57,768 nucleotides of DNA from Gnetum montanum (Eukaryota > Streptophyta > Gnetopsida > Gnetales > Gnetaceae): the NCBI GenBank assembly GCA_015680685.1, contig MNCI01011152.1:120653-178420 (forward strand), in the 5' to 3' direction. Below are positions 44,299 to 56,111 of the stretch, in pieces. The position numbers and the translations under genes were made by a program. The notes below the pieces were generated by a model. The model saw nothing but the letters and a program-made list of their open reading frames with translations, had not been told where the DNA came from and made no database searches. How positions within the stretch are numbered: the stretch's first letter is position 1; each line of letters starts with the position of its first letter.

Positions 44299-46230
44299 CT
44301 TAGTTTAACTAAGTGTGCTACATAGGGAAGATAGTAAAACCATCTAATGACATTGTAAAAGAAGATTAACACTAAACCATTAAGATACATAATAATAAAA
44401 AAGACACACTATTTTTGAACAATCACTAATATAGCTTCTTCTCACAAAGAAGATTCTTTGCCATTCACAGGCATATCTAATCCAAGTTAAGAGAGCCAGA
44501 AAATGCAAGCGTCCTAATAATTCTGGGTTGTTAACATCCATCCAGATCCTTACACTCCAAACTTCACTTTCATCTTGTATCATGACAAGCAACTACAATG
44601 GAGGAACATGGAGGATAACATTGTGTTGCATCTTGACTGATTTGTTCCTGTGATGTTGTTGAACAATCTCATCAAGTTTGGCATCATTGGACTTAATGCT
44701 AAGTACAAGGATCAAGATCACCTCTATTAAGATTGCCATCCCACAAAGGCCCAATGAAAGAAAGATCGGTAAATGGAAGCTCAATATGAGGCTTCAAAGG
44801 GAAAAACATTTTCTACCCACTTGTTTCTACAAACACACAAAGAAGGTGAGCACTTCTTTTCAACTACCTCCCAATATATAGATTCTCCTCCTCTCTTTGA
44901 TGAGGACCCTTAACCAATGGTTGTAGTCAACTATGGACAACCTTGGTGATGGGAAGAATGGGTCTTAAGACTAGGGAGCCTCAAAGGATAGTAACCATAG
45001 CCATTCATCCAAAGGCAAGGACCATAAAAAGCACCAGGAAAGAGATAGACATGGTGACTAGGATAGGGACTGAAGAAGAGGAGCTAGTAGGCATTATGCT
45101 AGTGTTGATTCTTCTTCCTCTTCGCTGTCATCATCATCCTCATCATCTTCCTTCTCTAACTCTAATAGGAGAAGTAGAGGCTAAGGTCATGGAAAGAGAA
45201 ACATAAATCATGATGAGGATGAATGATGGGATAGGGACAATCATAGATCCCACAAGGACAATAGGGACCAAGGTCATGAACAATAGTAAGGGGATGAACA
45301 TCACTGAGAACGAAGGCAAAATATGACTCATTGTAGGCATCATGGACATGATAGGAATCATAAAGATCACCATGACTATGATGAGCCTTTGCTAGCTACA
45401 AGAAATATGTTGAATATTTTAGAAGTTATTAACATTTCCACTAGGCACTTGAAGGATACCTACATTAAATGGCCAGATATGAACAATATTCCCAAGCTTG
45501 AGGACAAATATAATTTAGATCCAAAAAATCATTTGTAAGCCTTCCATGATGCCTATGCCTTACAAAATGTGGAGAATGAATGAAAAAAGTTAAACTATTC
45601 TCAAGGATACTCATAAGAAAGCAAAAAGTTGCTACTAGTCCTTGGAACTAGAATCTATTTGACGATGGAGTACAATGTTGCAGCTGCTCAGTGACAAATA
45701 CCAAATGTACTCTAGAATGTCCAATCTTAAGAGGAAAATCAAAGGATGAAAACAAGGCACTCATGAGTCCTTGGATGTGGCCATGGGCATGTACTACTCT
45801 TTTTTGCACTAATGCTTAGGCCATGGATGCTTCCAATGGGATCAGCTACACCATATCATAGATGGACTTAGAATTGAAACAAGGAGAATCCTTGAGGTCT
45901 ATGTCCAAGGGAGACTTTCTAAGTTAAAGGCCCATCAGATTCAAAGGCTCATTAAGCAAGTGGCCAAAGAAGAAGAAGAACTAAAAAAATGAGTGAAAGA
46001 AGAATAATATAATAGAGACCCATCCATCTATAAGAGGGAGGTTCACTTCTGTAAGAATGAAGAGGAGGCACTACTTCATAAAGTGATGCAACAAAAAACC
46101 TTGCAAGATGAGGAGGAGGCACTGCTTCATAAAGTGATGCAATGAAAAACCTTGTTGATCCAAAAATTTTTCACTAAAATATCAACTTTCCAAAAAGAAA
46201 TCCAACCTTGGGAGTCCTCTTATTTACCTG
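44299..46230 (+). pseudogene. Element D: gag, degenerate
   Basis: Gag by alignment with C. The start codon is lost: ATAGCTTCTTCTCAC at 44431 where C has ATGTCTTCTTCTCAC. N-terminal text DPYTPNFTFIL is followed by EDNIVLHLD. The middle has a Ser run (VDSSSSSSLSSSSSSS, about 45098-45145) and an Arg/Asp/His-rich stretch (about 45170-45400). Capsid at about 45540-45990: AFHDAYALQNVENE, SMLGHVLL-like text and PREFLSK, badly frameshifted. The Gln/Pro-rich linker present in A, C and F is nearly absent before the protease. A short 60-bp block (GAGGAGGCACTRCTTCATAA) is repeated near 46060 and 46111. Confidence 0.65.
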
Positions 46231-46503
46231 TAGATTGTCAAAAATGAATCATGTAAGAATCTTTTAGATTTAGGTTTCGAAGTTAGCTTGATTTCGTAGG
46301 AGATGTACAAAGCCCAGAACTTACCTCTCTTGAAAAAGAGCAACATCATATTAGAGTTGGCAAACCTATCCATCACTATTCCTTTAGAATTGATGGAACA
46401 CATCATAATCACCGTTTGTGGGTGGTCTTATCTTGTTAATTTCCTAGTGATCCATGTGGAGAATTATAAAGGGGACTTCCCTATTATCATGGAAAGAGCA
46501 TGA
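46231..46503 (+). pseudogene. Element D: aspartic protease, active site lost
   Basis: CKNLLDLGFEVSLISXEMYK (about 46248-46305) has DLG in place of the catalytic DSG. LPLLKKSNIILELANLSITI, PLELMEHIIITVCGWSYLV and KGDFPIIMERA follow in an open frame (46303-46503). Confidence 0.75.
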
Positions 46504-46940
46504 CTAAGCATTATCAATGCAAGGTTGGGAATTTGAGACCTTTCCTTGGAGATTTCCAAGAAAAATGAATTTGGAAAGATTAAGAAAAAAAGAGTCCCAT
46601 GCATCGCATATAGTGGCATAAGGTGCTGTTACGTGTAAAGACTATGGACCATCTAAGGCAAATCACTTCAAGCATGCAATTAGTGTGCAGAGATAAAAAC
46701 AATTTAGAGGTGCTTGTGTGCAACAACCACTAAATAGGAGGATACATAGTGGCTGATAATAGATAATGAGGCTGGATCAACAATATGCATGGAACCGACC
46801 GAGAGTCTTACTAGCTCATATATTGAAAGCATGGATAAGGTTGAGTAGCTTTATCACCAACTCTCTGAAGTAAAAAGTGAAATCAATTAGAAAAAGTTAG
46901 ATATCCCTTGAACTTTTAAGCAAGAGCCCGTTGAGTAAAA
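46504..46940 (+). other. Element D: protease-RT linker
   Basis: Decayed linker matching 25481-25849 of C in position and in scattered words. No domain. Confidence 0.4.
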
Positions 46941-48085
46941 GGCTCTATTGGTAAGAATGAAATATGCATTTGTAGACAATGGCAAGCTACTAATTATCAA
47001 TGCCACACTTGCTCCTACAGAAAATAAGAAATTGTTGGATGTTGTGAACAAATGGCCAACAACCTTCGCCTAGTCATATTATGAGCTAACTAGAATTGAT
47101 CCTAGGATATGACAACATAGAATCTATACAGGCTCCTCTATCAAACTGAAGAGGTAGTTGCGAAGATGCTTGAACCCAAAACTCAAGTAAATCATCAAGG
47201 AGGATATTAAACAACTCCTCAAGGCAAGGTTCATCTACCTAATTGTAGATAGTGAGTGGTTAGCCCACTTGTCATTATGCCCAAGAGAGGAGGAAAGTGA
47301 AGAGTCTATATAAAATTTTGGGTATTGAATATGACCACTACAAAGATCATTTTCCATTGTCATTTGTGGACCAAGTGCTAGATACCATTGTAGGGCATTG
47401 TTACTACAACTTTCTAGATGGTTATAGTTGCTATAATGAAATCTAGATCACATTAGAGGACCAGGATACGATAACATTCACAAGTCCTTAGGGGACTTTT
47501 GCATATAGAAAGATGCCCTTTGGCTTGTTCAATGCTCCCACCACATTTCAATGTTTGGTCTTAAGCATCTTCCAACAGTAAATCGGTATTAGTGTAGAAG
47601 TCTTCATGGATGACTTCTATACCTATGGGGCTACACATTTCAATGTTTGGTCCTAAGAATCTTCCAACAGTAAATCGGTAGTAGGGTAGAAGTCTTCATG
47701 GATGACTTCTATACCTATGGGGCTACATTTGAGCAAGCCTTGGACCACCTTAAGCAAGTTCATCAACAATGTGTGGAGACAAACTTGATGCTCAATTGGA
47801 AGAAAAGCCACCTCATGGTTGAAGAGGCCATTGTCTTGGAGCATAAGATTTTGAATAAAGGGATCGAGGTAGACCTAGAAAAAATAAGAATCATCCAAGG
47901 AAGAATCAAACAACTAGAAACCATGAAAGATGTGAGATCATTCCTTGGCCATACTGATTACTATAGGTGTTTCATTGAAAACTTCTCAAAGATCACCAAA
48001 CCATTGGTGGAGCTTACAAAGAAAGATGCACTATTCTTTTGGATCAAGGAATATGAGAATGCATTTTGGGAGTTAGAGTAGAAAC
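46941..48085 (+). pseudogene. Element D: reverse transcriptase with duplicated active site
   Basis: RT by alignment with C: MKYAFVDNGKLLIINATLAP, YYELTRIDPR, IIKEDIKQLLKARFIYLI, HCYYNFLDGY-like text and MPFGLFNAPTTFQ. The active site EVFMDDFYTYGAT occurs twice (FMDD at 47603-47614 and 47695-47706) because of a 92-bp tandem duplication. A long clean frame follows (47698-48081: EQALDHLKQVHQQCVETNLM, KDVRSFLGHTDYYRCFIENF). The duplication is not a multiple of three and shifts the frame. Confidence 0.8.
47543..47726 (+). repeat. 92-bp tandem duplication spanning the RT FMDD site
   Basis: Units 47543-47634 and 47635-47726, both starting ACATTTCAATGTTTGGTC and ending CTATGGGGCTAC. They differ by a few substitutions. 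ACATTT flanks both ends, suggesting a microhomology-mediated event. Confidence 0.85.
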
Positions 48086-48470
48086 TCATAGAAACTCTAA
48101 TTCTATGGACATCAAACTAGTCCAAGCCATTTCACATCATGAAAAATGTATCAAATTATGCTTTGGGAGTCATGCTCACACAGATGGATGACCAGAATGT
48201 CCATATTATATTCATTGTATAAATAGAAGCATTTTGGATGCACAACCTAACTACACCACCATTGAGAAAAAGCTTATAATAGTGGTGTATGCATTAAAGA
48301 AATTTAGGCAGTTTATGCACATTGACCATAGTGCCATTTAGTTTCTAATGAACAAGCCAATAATGAGTCTTCAGAAGTTTGATTTAACAATGGTTGACTA
48401 AAAGGAGACTGAGGATGTGATGGCTAACCACTTGCCTCAATTAAGATGGGATAGCAAAGAGGAGTAGAGT
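48086..48470 (+). pseudogene. Element D: RNase H, degenerate
   Basis: KPFHIMKNVSNYALGVML (catalytic Asp changed to Asn), PNYTTIEKKLIIVVYALKKF and HIDHSAIXFLMNKPI. A deletion shortens the stretch between KKFRQ and HIDHS compared with C (KFRHDVLGYKVFVHIDHS). Confidence 0.7.
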
Positions 48471-49865
48471 TCACTATCTAATCAATTTTCTAATGAACTC
48501 CTCCTTGCTAGTGTTATTAATTCTCAAAATTCCAAAGAAGCAAACTAGTAGGAGCACATCTCTCCAATCTGCTCACATAGGAGATGCCATAGGAGTGGAA
48601 CCACAAGAAGAAACAATAGTTTCTTCATTAGGCCAAATATTTTATAAAAATCAATAATAACCTCTATAAGAGTTGCATAGAAGGATTGGTATGATGGTGT
48701 GTCCATGATGCAAATGAACTTTGAGTCCTCTAGGATGCACACAAAGGCCCTTGTGAGGGCACCTATGTTGGGAGGAGGATTTCCATTAAGATCCTCATGG
48801 TGGGGTATTATTGGCCTACAATCTTCAATGATGCCCATCACTTCTTCCATTCTTGTTACAGATGCCAACATGATGGAGGAATGATCGTGCACATGGAAGG
48901 ATCTTAATAATGGATCCAATCACTAGAGCCTTTTGATCTTTGGAGAATTTATTTCATGGGGCTTGTCAACCCTATGTTAAATGAACAAGCCTACATCATC
49001 ATGATTGTGGATTATTGCATCAAATGGGTGGAAGTTGCGGTCATCATAGACTATTCATCCTCTACTATAGCTTGGTTTGTACATCAAAATGTTGTGAATA
49101 GGTTTGGTGTACCATGGACACTAATTTTACATAATGGAACATACTTTATGGGTGCCACTTTTCGAAAACTCATGCAACACTTGGAGGTTGAATAGAAATT
49201 AACAACTCTGCACCACTTCCAAGCCAACGGTTAAGCTGAGGTCACTAATAGGAAAATTACCAAGATACTAACATGCATAATTAGTAAATATAGGAAGGAT
49301 TGGCGTAGTAAACTCAATGATGCTCTTTGGGTTAATTGTTCAATGTGGAAACCTCATTTTGATTACTATCTCTATGAGTTAGTGTATGGGAAACTTCCAA
49401 CTCTTCCCATTCAAGCTAAGATCTATACACTTTCAATAACCTATGACCCTGACTTGGACCTAAGTCTAGCCCAAAGAGAAAAACTAATGAAGCCTTAACA
49501 CACTACATAAGAGTAGATAAGTGGTCCTATCATTGAATGAAGTGCATAAGGCAGATAACAAACAATGTCATGAACTTAGAATAAGAAGAGTAAAGTTTCA
49601 ATTAGGAGATAAGGTGCTCTACTAGAACCCCATACATATGCCTCAATGTACTAAATTCCAAATGCTATGGAAGGGTCCTTACATTATATATGAAACTTTC
49701 TCATTCGGGGCCATGATGATATACCATCTTGATAGCCCAAATAAGATATTATTAGTTAACATTGAACAACTTAAATTTTTCCTAGAGACAAGAAAAACTA
49801 GTGGAAATATTATCTTAATTGATGGCCAAGCACACTCAATCTTTTCGAATCTCTCCCTTCCAACT
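48471..49865 (+). pseudogene. Element D: integrase, degenerate
   Basis: Zinc domain about 48700-48890: DAHKGPCEGTYVG (second His replaced by Thr) and CYRCQ. The core begins at FMGLVNPMLNEQAYII (about 48953) and is open over 48956-49195. The second catalytic Asp is His (LILHNGTYF), while the Glu codon region AEVTNRK is kept (49238-49240). C-terminal text: LSLAQREKL, MPQCTKFQMLWKGPYIIYET and LLVNIEQLKFFLE. Confidence 0.75.
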
Positions 49866-49882
49866 TAGTTATGAGGGAGATG
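49866..49882 (+). promoter_or_regulatory. Internal polypurine-like tract after pol (element D)
   Basis: TAGTTATGAGGGAGATG, the same position and layout as in A, B and C; compare the terminal CAGTTGTGGGGGTA at 54774-54787. Confidence 0.35.
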
Positions 49883-51250
49883 GCCATCCATATTGACATC
49901 CTATAAGTGGATCCTTAGTTTTCCAACTTTTTTATTTTATATCATTCTCCATACATTTTTTAGTTTCTTGAATATTTTACAATTTTTTCTATATTTTTCT
50001 TTATTTAGATTTTTTTACATGTGTTCTTTTTCTTTATTTCCATTAGAACTTTTATGCCAAACATAAATGCTGATTGATGGTGGTGAATTGAATTATAGTG
50101 CTCAAATTGATTGCTTAACGATTGGATTTCATAATTAAATTTTAACATTAATTAATGGGATGTTAGTTTTTTTCATGATATCAAGCAATGAGCTAACATC
50201 ATCCACCCATTCCAAATAAACTCTATGGTGTTCTATTTTGGAAGCATGAGGTCCTTCTCAATAACAACTTTGAAAGAATTTGTGATCTTGGTACTCTCCA
50301 ACCTTGGAACAAATTAAGTGGAATTGGCAAGGGTGTGACTTCAAGGGTATTTATCACCTTTTGTATCTAGAGTTTTGTGATTATTCTCATTGATTCCTCA
50401 TCATTCCTAATGTTGACCAATAATAGGAAGTAATGTCTTTGCATGGTGTGGTTCCCATGAAGAAAAACAAGAAATTCAAAGCACACCCCTTAGATGAAAT
50501 AATGGGCTACAAGCATTGGTTATGGGGCTAGAAAGACATGTTACCCATGCCTAAAGGCACCCCTCTAACTAAGGCCCTCTTCACTTCCTGCTTCTCTTCT
50601 CTTCTCTATTTGGAATGGTGGGTGATCTTTGGGGATGTCCATGAGCTCTAGGAGGTTGAATGGTCTCAAAGTGCTAATGTGAAGTCATTGGAAGTGAATG
50701 GTCCTAATTCCAATTAAGGATTTGATGTTCCCAAGATCATCTTAATCACAAACTCCACAAGGAAATCATTTAACAAGAATGAGGAACTCTACTCCATCCT
50801 CTCTCTCATCATTACTTTAATCCATTTTCCATCTCACTACCTATTGTCATGTTTAATCATTGTGTCCATTTTAAAATGTCTCAATTCTTTGGTCGATTCT
50901 TGGATGATTTGATTTTTAATAGTCCATGGCCATTAATCATTCTTAGAGCCCACAGACTCCTTAGTATGAGGGCATGCAAGGGCATTAATGGCATGAGCCT
51001 ACTATGGGAAGGTTCCATTCACATACTCTTTGGCTTGGATGGTTAAATTTCCTATCCCATAGTCATTTTTCTCTTAAATCCATTATTTTCCACCATGAAA
51101 CATCTAGTTTTTTTGCTCCTTGGCATTTTATCTCAACCCAAATCTCTTTTTCCAACATATTCGATGCTCTCTTCGATGATTTGTCCTTAACCTAGGATTT
51201 TCTAGCTTCCCCTAGACTCTAATTTCATTTCAAAACACTTTTTCCATAGT
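49883..51250 (+). mobile_element. Element D: post-pol non-coding region
   Basis: No gene. Shared blocks in order: T-rich start (49915-50040); CATCATCCACCCATTCC (about 50194); TTTGCATGGTGTGGTTCCCA (about 50439); CACACCCCTTAGA; AGACATGTTACCCATGCCTA (about 50533); GAGCCTACTATGGGAAGG (about 50995). An open frame at 50849-51046 falls on these non-coding blocks and is rejected as a gene. Confidence 0.7.
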
Positions 51251-51269
51251 TTTTATATGTGAAAATTTT

Positions 51270-51370
51270 TATTTATGGTTACATAGATGCATCCCCATCA
51301 ATGTAGCCTAATGCATTGACATAGGGAAAAATTACTATAAATATGCATTGGAACTTAGTGAAATTTTCAC
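51270..51370 (+). promoter_or_regulatory. U3-like internal promoter before element D aORF
   Basis: GATGCATCCCCATCAATG (about 51286-51303) matches GATGTAACCCCATCAATG in the U3 of the 3' LTR of the same element (about 54814-54831). Here TATA follows as TACTATAAATATGCATTGG (about 51332-51350). This is a plausible promoter for a separate aORF transcript. Confidence 0.45.
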
Positions 51371-51764
51371 ATTTGCCTCATAATGTAAGGGGAGTTTTTG
51401 CAATTTTCAAATCCTAGAGGCTTCATGAAGCCACAACTTTCTAATCGCTTGTCTGAATCAACTCATTCTTTGACCCTTGAGCTACTAGAGGTGTGCTTTA
51501 TGTTGTGGAGCCACAAGCCTATATTTTATGTTAGAAACATTTTCAAAATTTTTCTAGCTTTCCAAGATTTAACTAATAAAATATTATTGAAATTATTAAT
51601 TTGCACTAAGTCAAACCTCATCAACAAACTCGAGTATCTAAACAAATAAAATAATCCATCTGTCATGATTATAACCAGCCTAAGTGTAGCTTGTCCAAAT
51701 AAGAAAAGGTATCAAAGGTATTAATAGTTACACATAAAATACTGATCCTAGCCTATGTTTGTGA
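51371..51764 (+). other. Possible aORF leader in element D
   Basis: Between the U3-like promoter and the aORF. It ends TTTGTGATTGCAG (about 51757-51769), a good plant splice acceptor, so a spliced aORF message is possible. A donor cannot be chosen from sequence alone. Confidence 0.35.
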
Positions 51765-54545
51765 TTGCAGATAGAATCAAAGAGACCACCATGTGAAAAG
51801 ACCATTCAAACCAAGGGAGAAGCAACTGAGAGTAGGAAGGAACCAGTAGCCACAATAGCCCCAAGAATGCAAAGCAGAAACACACATGATGGGACCTCTT
51901 TGGGAGGAGTCCAAGGTGCAATTTGTTCATTAGATTTCCATAGCAAAGATAGGCTAGTTGAGGCAAGATGAGGTGCCAAGGCCTAGACCAAATTTGAAGA
52001 TCACATTAATTGAGGCTTGCCTTGAGTGAATCCATTCTAAGGAGATTCAAAGTTTAGTTCTTCAGGAACTTAACTTTGATACCTTCTTGGACTTGGTACT
52101 AGAGGAGGTTAAGACTCAACTACAGGGATCCCCCATGTGGCCTATCCTCACTTCTACAGTGGTTCATGGAGCAAACCTATCTTTTTTGGAATCACTGACA
52201 AGTAGGTGTTAGCATCAAAATCAAAGACATCAATGTCTCTTATTTGGTTGAGGCCATCAAACTACTTGACACTAGGGAAACATTGGTAAAGATCCCCACA
52301 CAAGTAGATCTAGAAGCAAAGAAGAAGTGAATTGAATGATGCTATGGGGTAAGTTGTAATGAGTACGACATACTAACCAAGGAAAAAAGAGTCTATTTCA
52401 AGATTGTGGCCTACCACTTGAACCCAATGGTGAGGCCTAGCAAATTCTCTATCTTCTCCACCTATGCATGTGCTACTCTAAGTAGAAAATTTTCCATCAA
52501 CCTCCCTTAGCTTATCTTTCTGGAGATTGAGAAGCATTTCAAAGAAAATGAGTGAGGAAGAAAGAAACTTGCCTTTCCATTCTTGATTAGGAAAATTTAT
52601 AGAAGGGGAGGCATAGCTCATTATGCCAAAGATGCCATTCATTACACTCCTTCCATGTTCTAGCAGGAGATGATGAAGGAAAAAACACTTGGAAAGCTAC
52701 ATAAGATGGACCAACCACCAGTAGCACCCATCAAAGAGACAACACCAAATGCTCATGTTGCTATTGAGCACATTAGAAAATTGTGTGAATAGTTGATGTA
52801 GTAGAAGCAAGGTAAGGTAAGTGGTAGGGAATCATTAATCTACTAGATAAAGTTAAGCCATCGAAATGAAGTCACTAGAACAATTAGCTAGTTGAAGGAG
52901 ATTTCCCCACTATTTTCCACCTAAAGAATATAGGGATTTTCATGATCAAATCCAAGTATTTGAAATGTTACGATGTTTTTCCTTGGACAATAAGAGTTTC
53001 TTGAAATTTCTAGAAACACTACAACCTTCTTGGTGTGCTTGGAGGAGGGCAAGTGGACCACCATCTTGGTGATGTAGCACCACAAGCAAGAAACAATGAC
53101 AAAGATGATGGTTCATAGAGTGGCCAAAGTACTAAGTGCTCCTATGGTAACTATGTTGGATGTTGCTGCACTTAAAGATGTGCATGCTTCTACAGAAGTA
53201 AGAAGCAAGAGGCTAAGCATAGTTCAACACAAGGAAGTTTTGTACTGACCAGTAGGGATAGGGCAACTACTTGTGGAGATCTTTTATCTCCTGAAGGAAA
53301 TCACTGAAACCTAGTTGGAGTTGTTAAAAAAAAGGATAAGCTCATCATAGCAAACATCCAAGTCGAGGTAGCCACTAACGAGAACTAATGATTGCCTACT
53401 GAGATTGTGAAGCTAAGAGCCCAACTAATCGATCCCATCATTCTCAACTAAGCCATCACATGGTATGAAGCTTTCTTGTAGCTTTAGAACTAATTAAAAG
53501 AGGTTAAGAATGCTAAAGATATGATAATCTTCAACGTGTTGTTATCGAAAGCTCTTGCTACCCACACTGATAGCAACTTGGCCCAAGTCTGTAAGAAGAA
53601 CCAATAGTCAAATTTATGAGACAATAGTAGAAGTAGCTTGTTAAGTTGAATGTGGAATTGAGGAGGTGGTAGCAAAAAATAGAAACTTATTAATGGATGA
53701 AGTCTAAGCACTTTGCTAGAAAATGGCCATTACAATAGCCACCTAGAAAAATAAGGCCTTAAAGTTCAAACATGTTAAAAATCATTATAGGGATTAGGTA
53801 GGGCTTCTTAAGGAGGTAAAGGAAAAGGAGATCCAATTGGCCAAGAGAAAAATGAATGAGGCCCTCTAGAAACTCCAATAAGGAGGTGATGTATGGTAGT
53901 TGATATTTGATAGTTTGAATACCTACAACAAAGTAGAGATTCCCATAAAAGAGTTGTAGATAGAATAAATGACAAAGTACATGGAACTTACCAACCTTTG
54001 CTACACAAACTTGGCAATGTAGACAATGAGAAGGCCAAGGTAAAAATTAGAAAAGTAGATGGCTAACTTGTGCCTCCTTTATGAGGCTAAGTTCAAGCAT
54101 CAGAAGGATATCAAGTAGAAGTTGGAAATAGTTAATGCTAAGCTTGAAGTTTTCAAGAGCTAATTCATAGACCAACAATTGGTTACTAAGAACTTAGCTA
54201 GAAGGATGAATGACTACCATGAATTGCAAAACCTTATAAAGATTTTCGATTTGAAACATAAATAATTCACATCATGGTTTGTCAATGTGAAAGAGTTTTT
54301 CCCAAAAATGCCCTTTCCATGGGATGTCCTGATACTAGCCCACATTGGTAAAGCCACATGGACTATGTATGGCCGATGGGGCAAGGAGAAGAAGATAAAA
54401 GTATTGTTGGATGACTTTTTTTTTTCATTAGAGGTAGTAGCTTCAGTAGGATAGCCACAACCTTAGCCTTAGCCACCACCACCACAAGCATTGGAGCCTA
54501 GTGAAGGTCCTTTAGCATCCTAGGAGCCTCTACCTCTTAGCACTA
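51765..54545 (+). pseudogene. Element D: extra ORF (aORF), degenerate
   Basis: Extra ORF between pol and the 3' LTR, about 2.8 kb. The N-terminus is basic/acidic (IESKRPPCEKTIQTKGEATE). The central conserved part (about 52200-52510) reads IKDINVSYLVEAIKLLDT, KEKRVYFKIVAYHLNPMV and STYACATLSRKFSINLP, resembling the conserved 'putative plant transposon protein' segment of Athila-like ORFs (family recalled, not searched). 53300-54260 is charged and coiled-coil-like. The C-terminus holds HIGKATWTMYGRWGKEKKIK and a Pro/Gln-rich tail (about 54450-54530). Homologues: A (3060-5420) and E (minus, 56990-57490). No transmembrane segment seen; many stops. It might be a nucleic-acid- or capsid-associated protein, but its function is unknown. 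Confidence 0.6.
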
Positions 54546-54773
54546 TTTGATCTTCTCTTCATCTTCAATGATCAGAGGATCATTATGTGTTATTTTTGTG
54601 AAGAGTGTCCAATTTTGTTATCTAGGACCTCCATTTTTTTCATTTTTGTAAAATCGTACAATTTGACACTTAGAGTTAGTCAGTTAGAATCTATCAATTA
54701 ATAATTCCATACCTTTTCAATTTTTTTAAGAAGCTTGATCTTATTTTTGTTCACTCGAGGATGAGATTTCATT
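54546..54773 (+). other. Element D 3' untranslated stretch
   Basis: T-rich DNA with TTCACTCGAGGATGAG (about 54748-54763), matching ACTTGAGGATGAG before the 3' LTRs of B and C. No gene. Confidence 0.5.
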
Positions 54774-54787
54774 CAGTTGTGGGGGTA
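54774..54787 (+). promoter_or_regulatory. 3' polypurine tract of element D
   Basis: CAGTTGTGGGGGTA directly precedes the 3' LTR. Confidence 0.7.
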
Positions 54788-55628
54788 TGATGAATCATTC
54801 AATAGGCTACGTTGATGTAACCCCATCAATGCATGGTTAGATGCATCAATGCAGTGTTTAGTTTTTCCTATATAAATGTGCACACCCACCACATTTATGG
54901 CATGTTGAATCGATAGTGTAGTCAAACTCTTGTAGTTTCTTTTTATCAAAGTTGGAATATTTTCCAAGTGCCTGCAGTAGAACTTCAAGGATTGTATGGA
55001 TCCTTATTTGAACATCAATGTACCTAAACATTTTGATGTGCTAGCAATAAAGATGAGATTCTTGGAATTCCTTGTAGCACTTAAGAATAGTTTAAATGTT
55101 TTCATTCATGCACTTTATTACTTATGCATTTTATATTCAGGTCTTTAGCTAATTAATACATTTAATAATAACACATAAGTATGACTACCTCAAACATACT
55201 AGTAATGCTTGGTAATCCTAGTAGTGTTATCACTTGGTTCGCCTAGTAGCCTAACACTTGGTAGCTTGATAGCTTTTGTAACAAGTTTAGGATGTGCACA
55301 GAAGGTGGCACCAGATGCTAATGTTAGAATATTTAGATTAAAATATTAAGTAGTTAATTAGCTAATTTATAATTAATTACCACAATTTTACACTTAGCTT
55401 AAATCAAATAAAATAAAAAATAAAAATAAAAATCATGTGCCTTGGCTTACATGTAACCATACAGTTGAACTTACACAAGTAAAGCCAAGAAGACAATGAT
55501 GATGTTCCTAAGTTACTATCTTTGTCCATTGGTGCATTTAGGGGCTAAGTCCATAAAATTTGATGAGATCGCTGGTGCAACTCTTATGATTCATATGATT
55601 TGGTGTAGGGTCTACTTGCTACTCATCA
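54788..55628 (+). mobile_element. Element D 3' LTR
   Basis: An 841-bp LTR from TGATGAATCATTCAATAGG to GCTACTCATCA. TATA box CCTATATAAATGTGC (about 54868-54882). Differs from the 5' LTR mainly by transitions. Confidence 0.85.
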
Positions 55629-55633
55629 TTAGT
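55629..55633. repeat. Target-site duplication of element D, right copy
   Basis: TTAGT, paired with CTAGT at 43415-43419. Confidence 0.65.
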
Positions 55634-56111
55634 TAACAAGCAATAATAATAAAAATTTATGCCTAAAAATTAGAAACCAAGCCTCAAAATATCAAAAACT
55701 TCATATTCATAATATAGTAATTATTGATAGAAAAATATAGTAAGCAATACACCTGAGAAAAATAAATATAAGGAACTAATGGGCATATGAAAAAAAAAAC
55801 CTGAAAAACCTTTAAATGTATAAATGAATAATGCATATGAATGAAACATAAAATTTCAAAGGAAATATGTAAAGTAATCATTTTAATGAAAGTTTAAGAA
55901 TAGATAGAGCAAATAGAGTCAATGGTTTGAAATGGAACATTTTCATCTCTAAAATTTTCAAGACATGTTAAACTCTACTCATTTGACTTTTTTATTTTCT
56001 TTGTTTTGGTTTTAAATTTATTGCCAATGCAGTTATCTATGTGAGCAACATTTGAAGAAAAATGTAGTTGTGGTAGTGGACAACTATATGATCTAAGATA
56101 ATAATTCAATA
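55634..56111. other. AT-rich spacer between elements D and E
   Basis: No gene. It is presumably the same pre-insertion DNA as 41641-43414. It contains A/T runs and no repeat that I recognise. Confidence 0.5.

Noticed and set aside
48545-48919. 124-codon minus-strand frame
   Set aside because: Antisense to the integrase zinc domain of element D, whose plus-strand motifs are clear.
50849-51195. Two overlapping plus-strand frames
   Set aside because: They fall on conserved non-coding post-pol blocks of element D and differ from the same blocks in B and C by frameshifts.
51765-54545. aORF as a retroviral env gene
   Set aside because: Position fits, but I see no signal peptide, membrane span or cleavage site; charged coiled-coil content argues against it.
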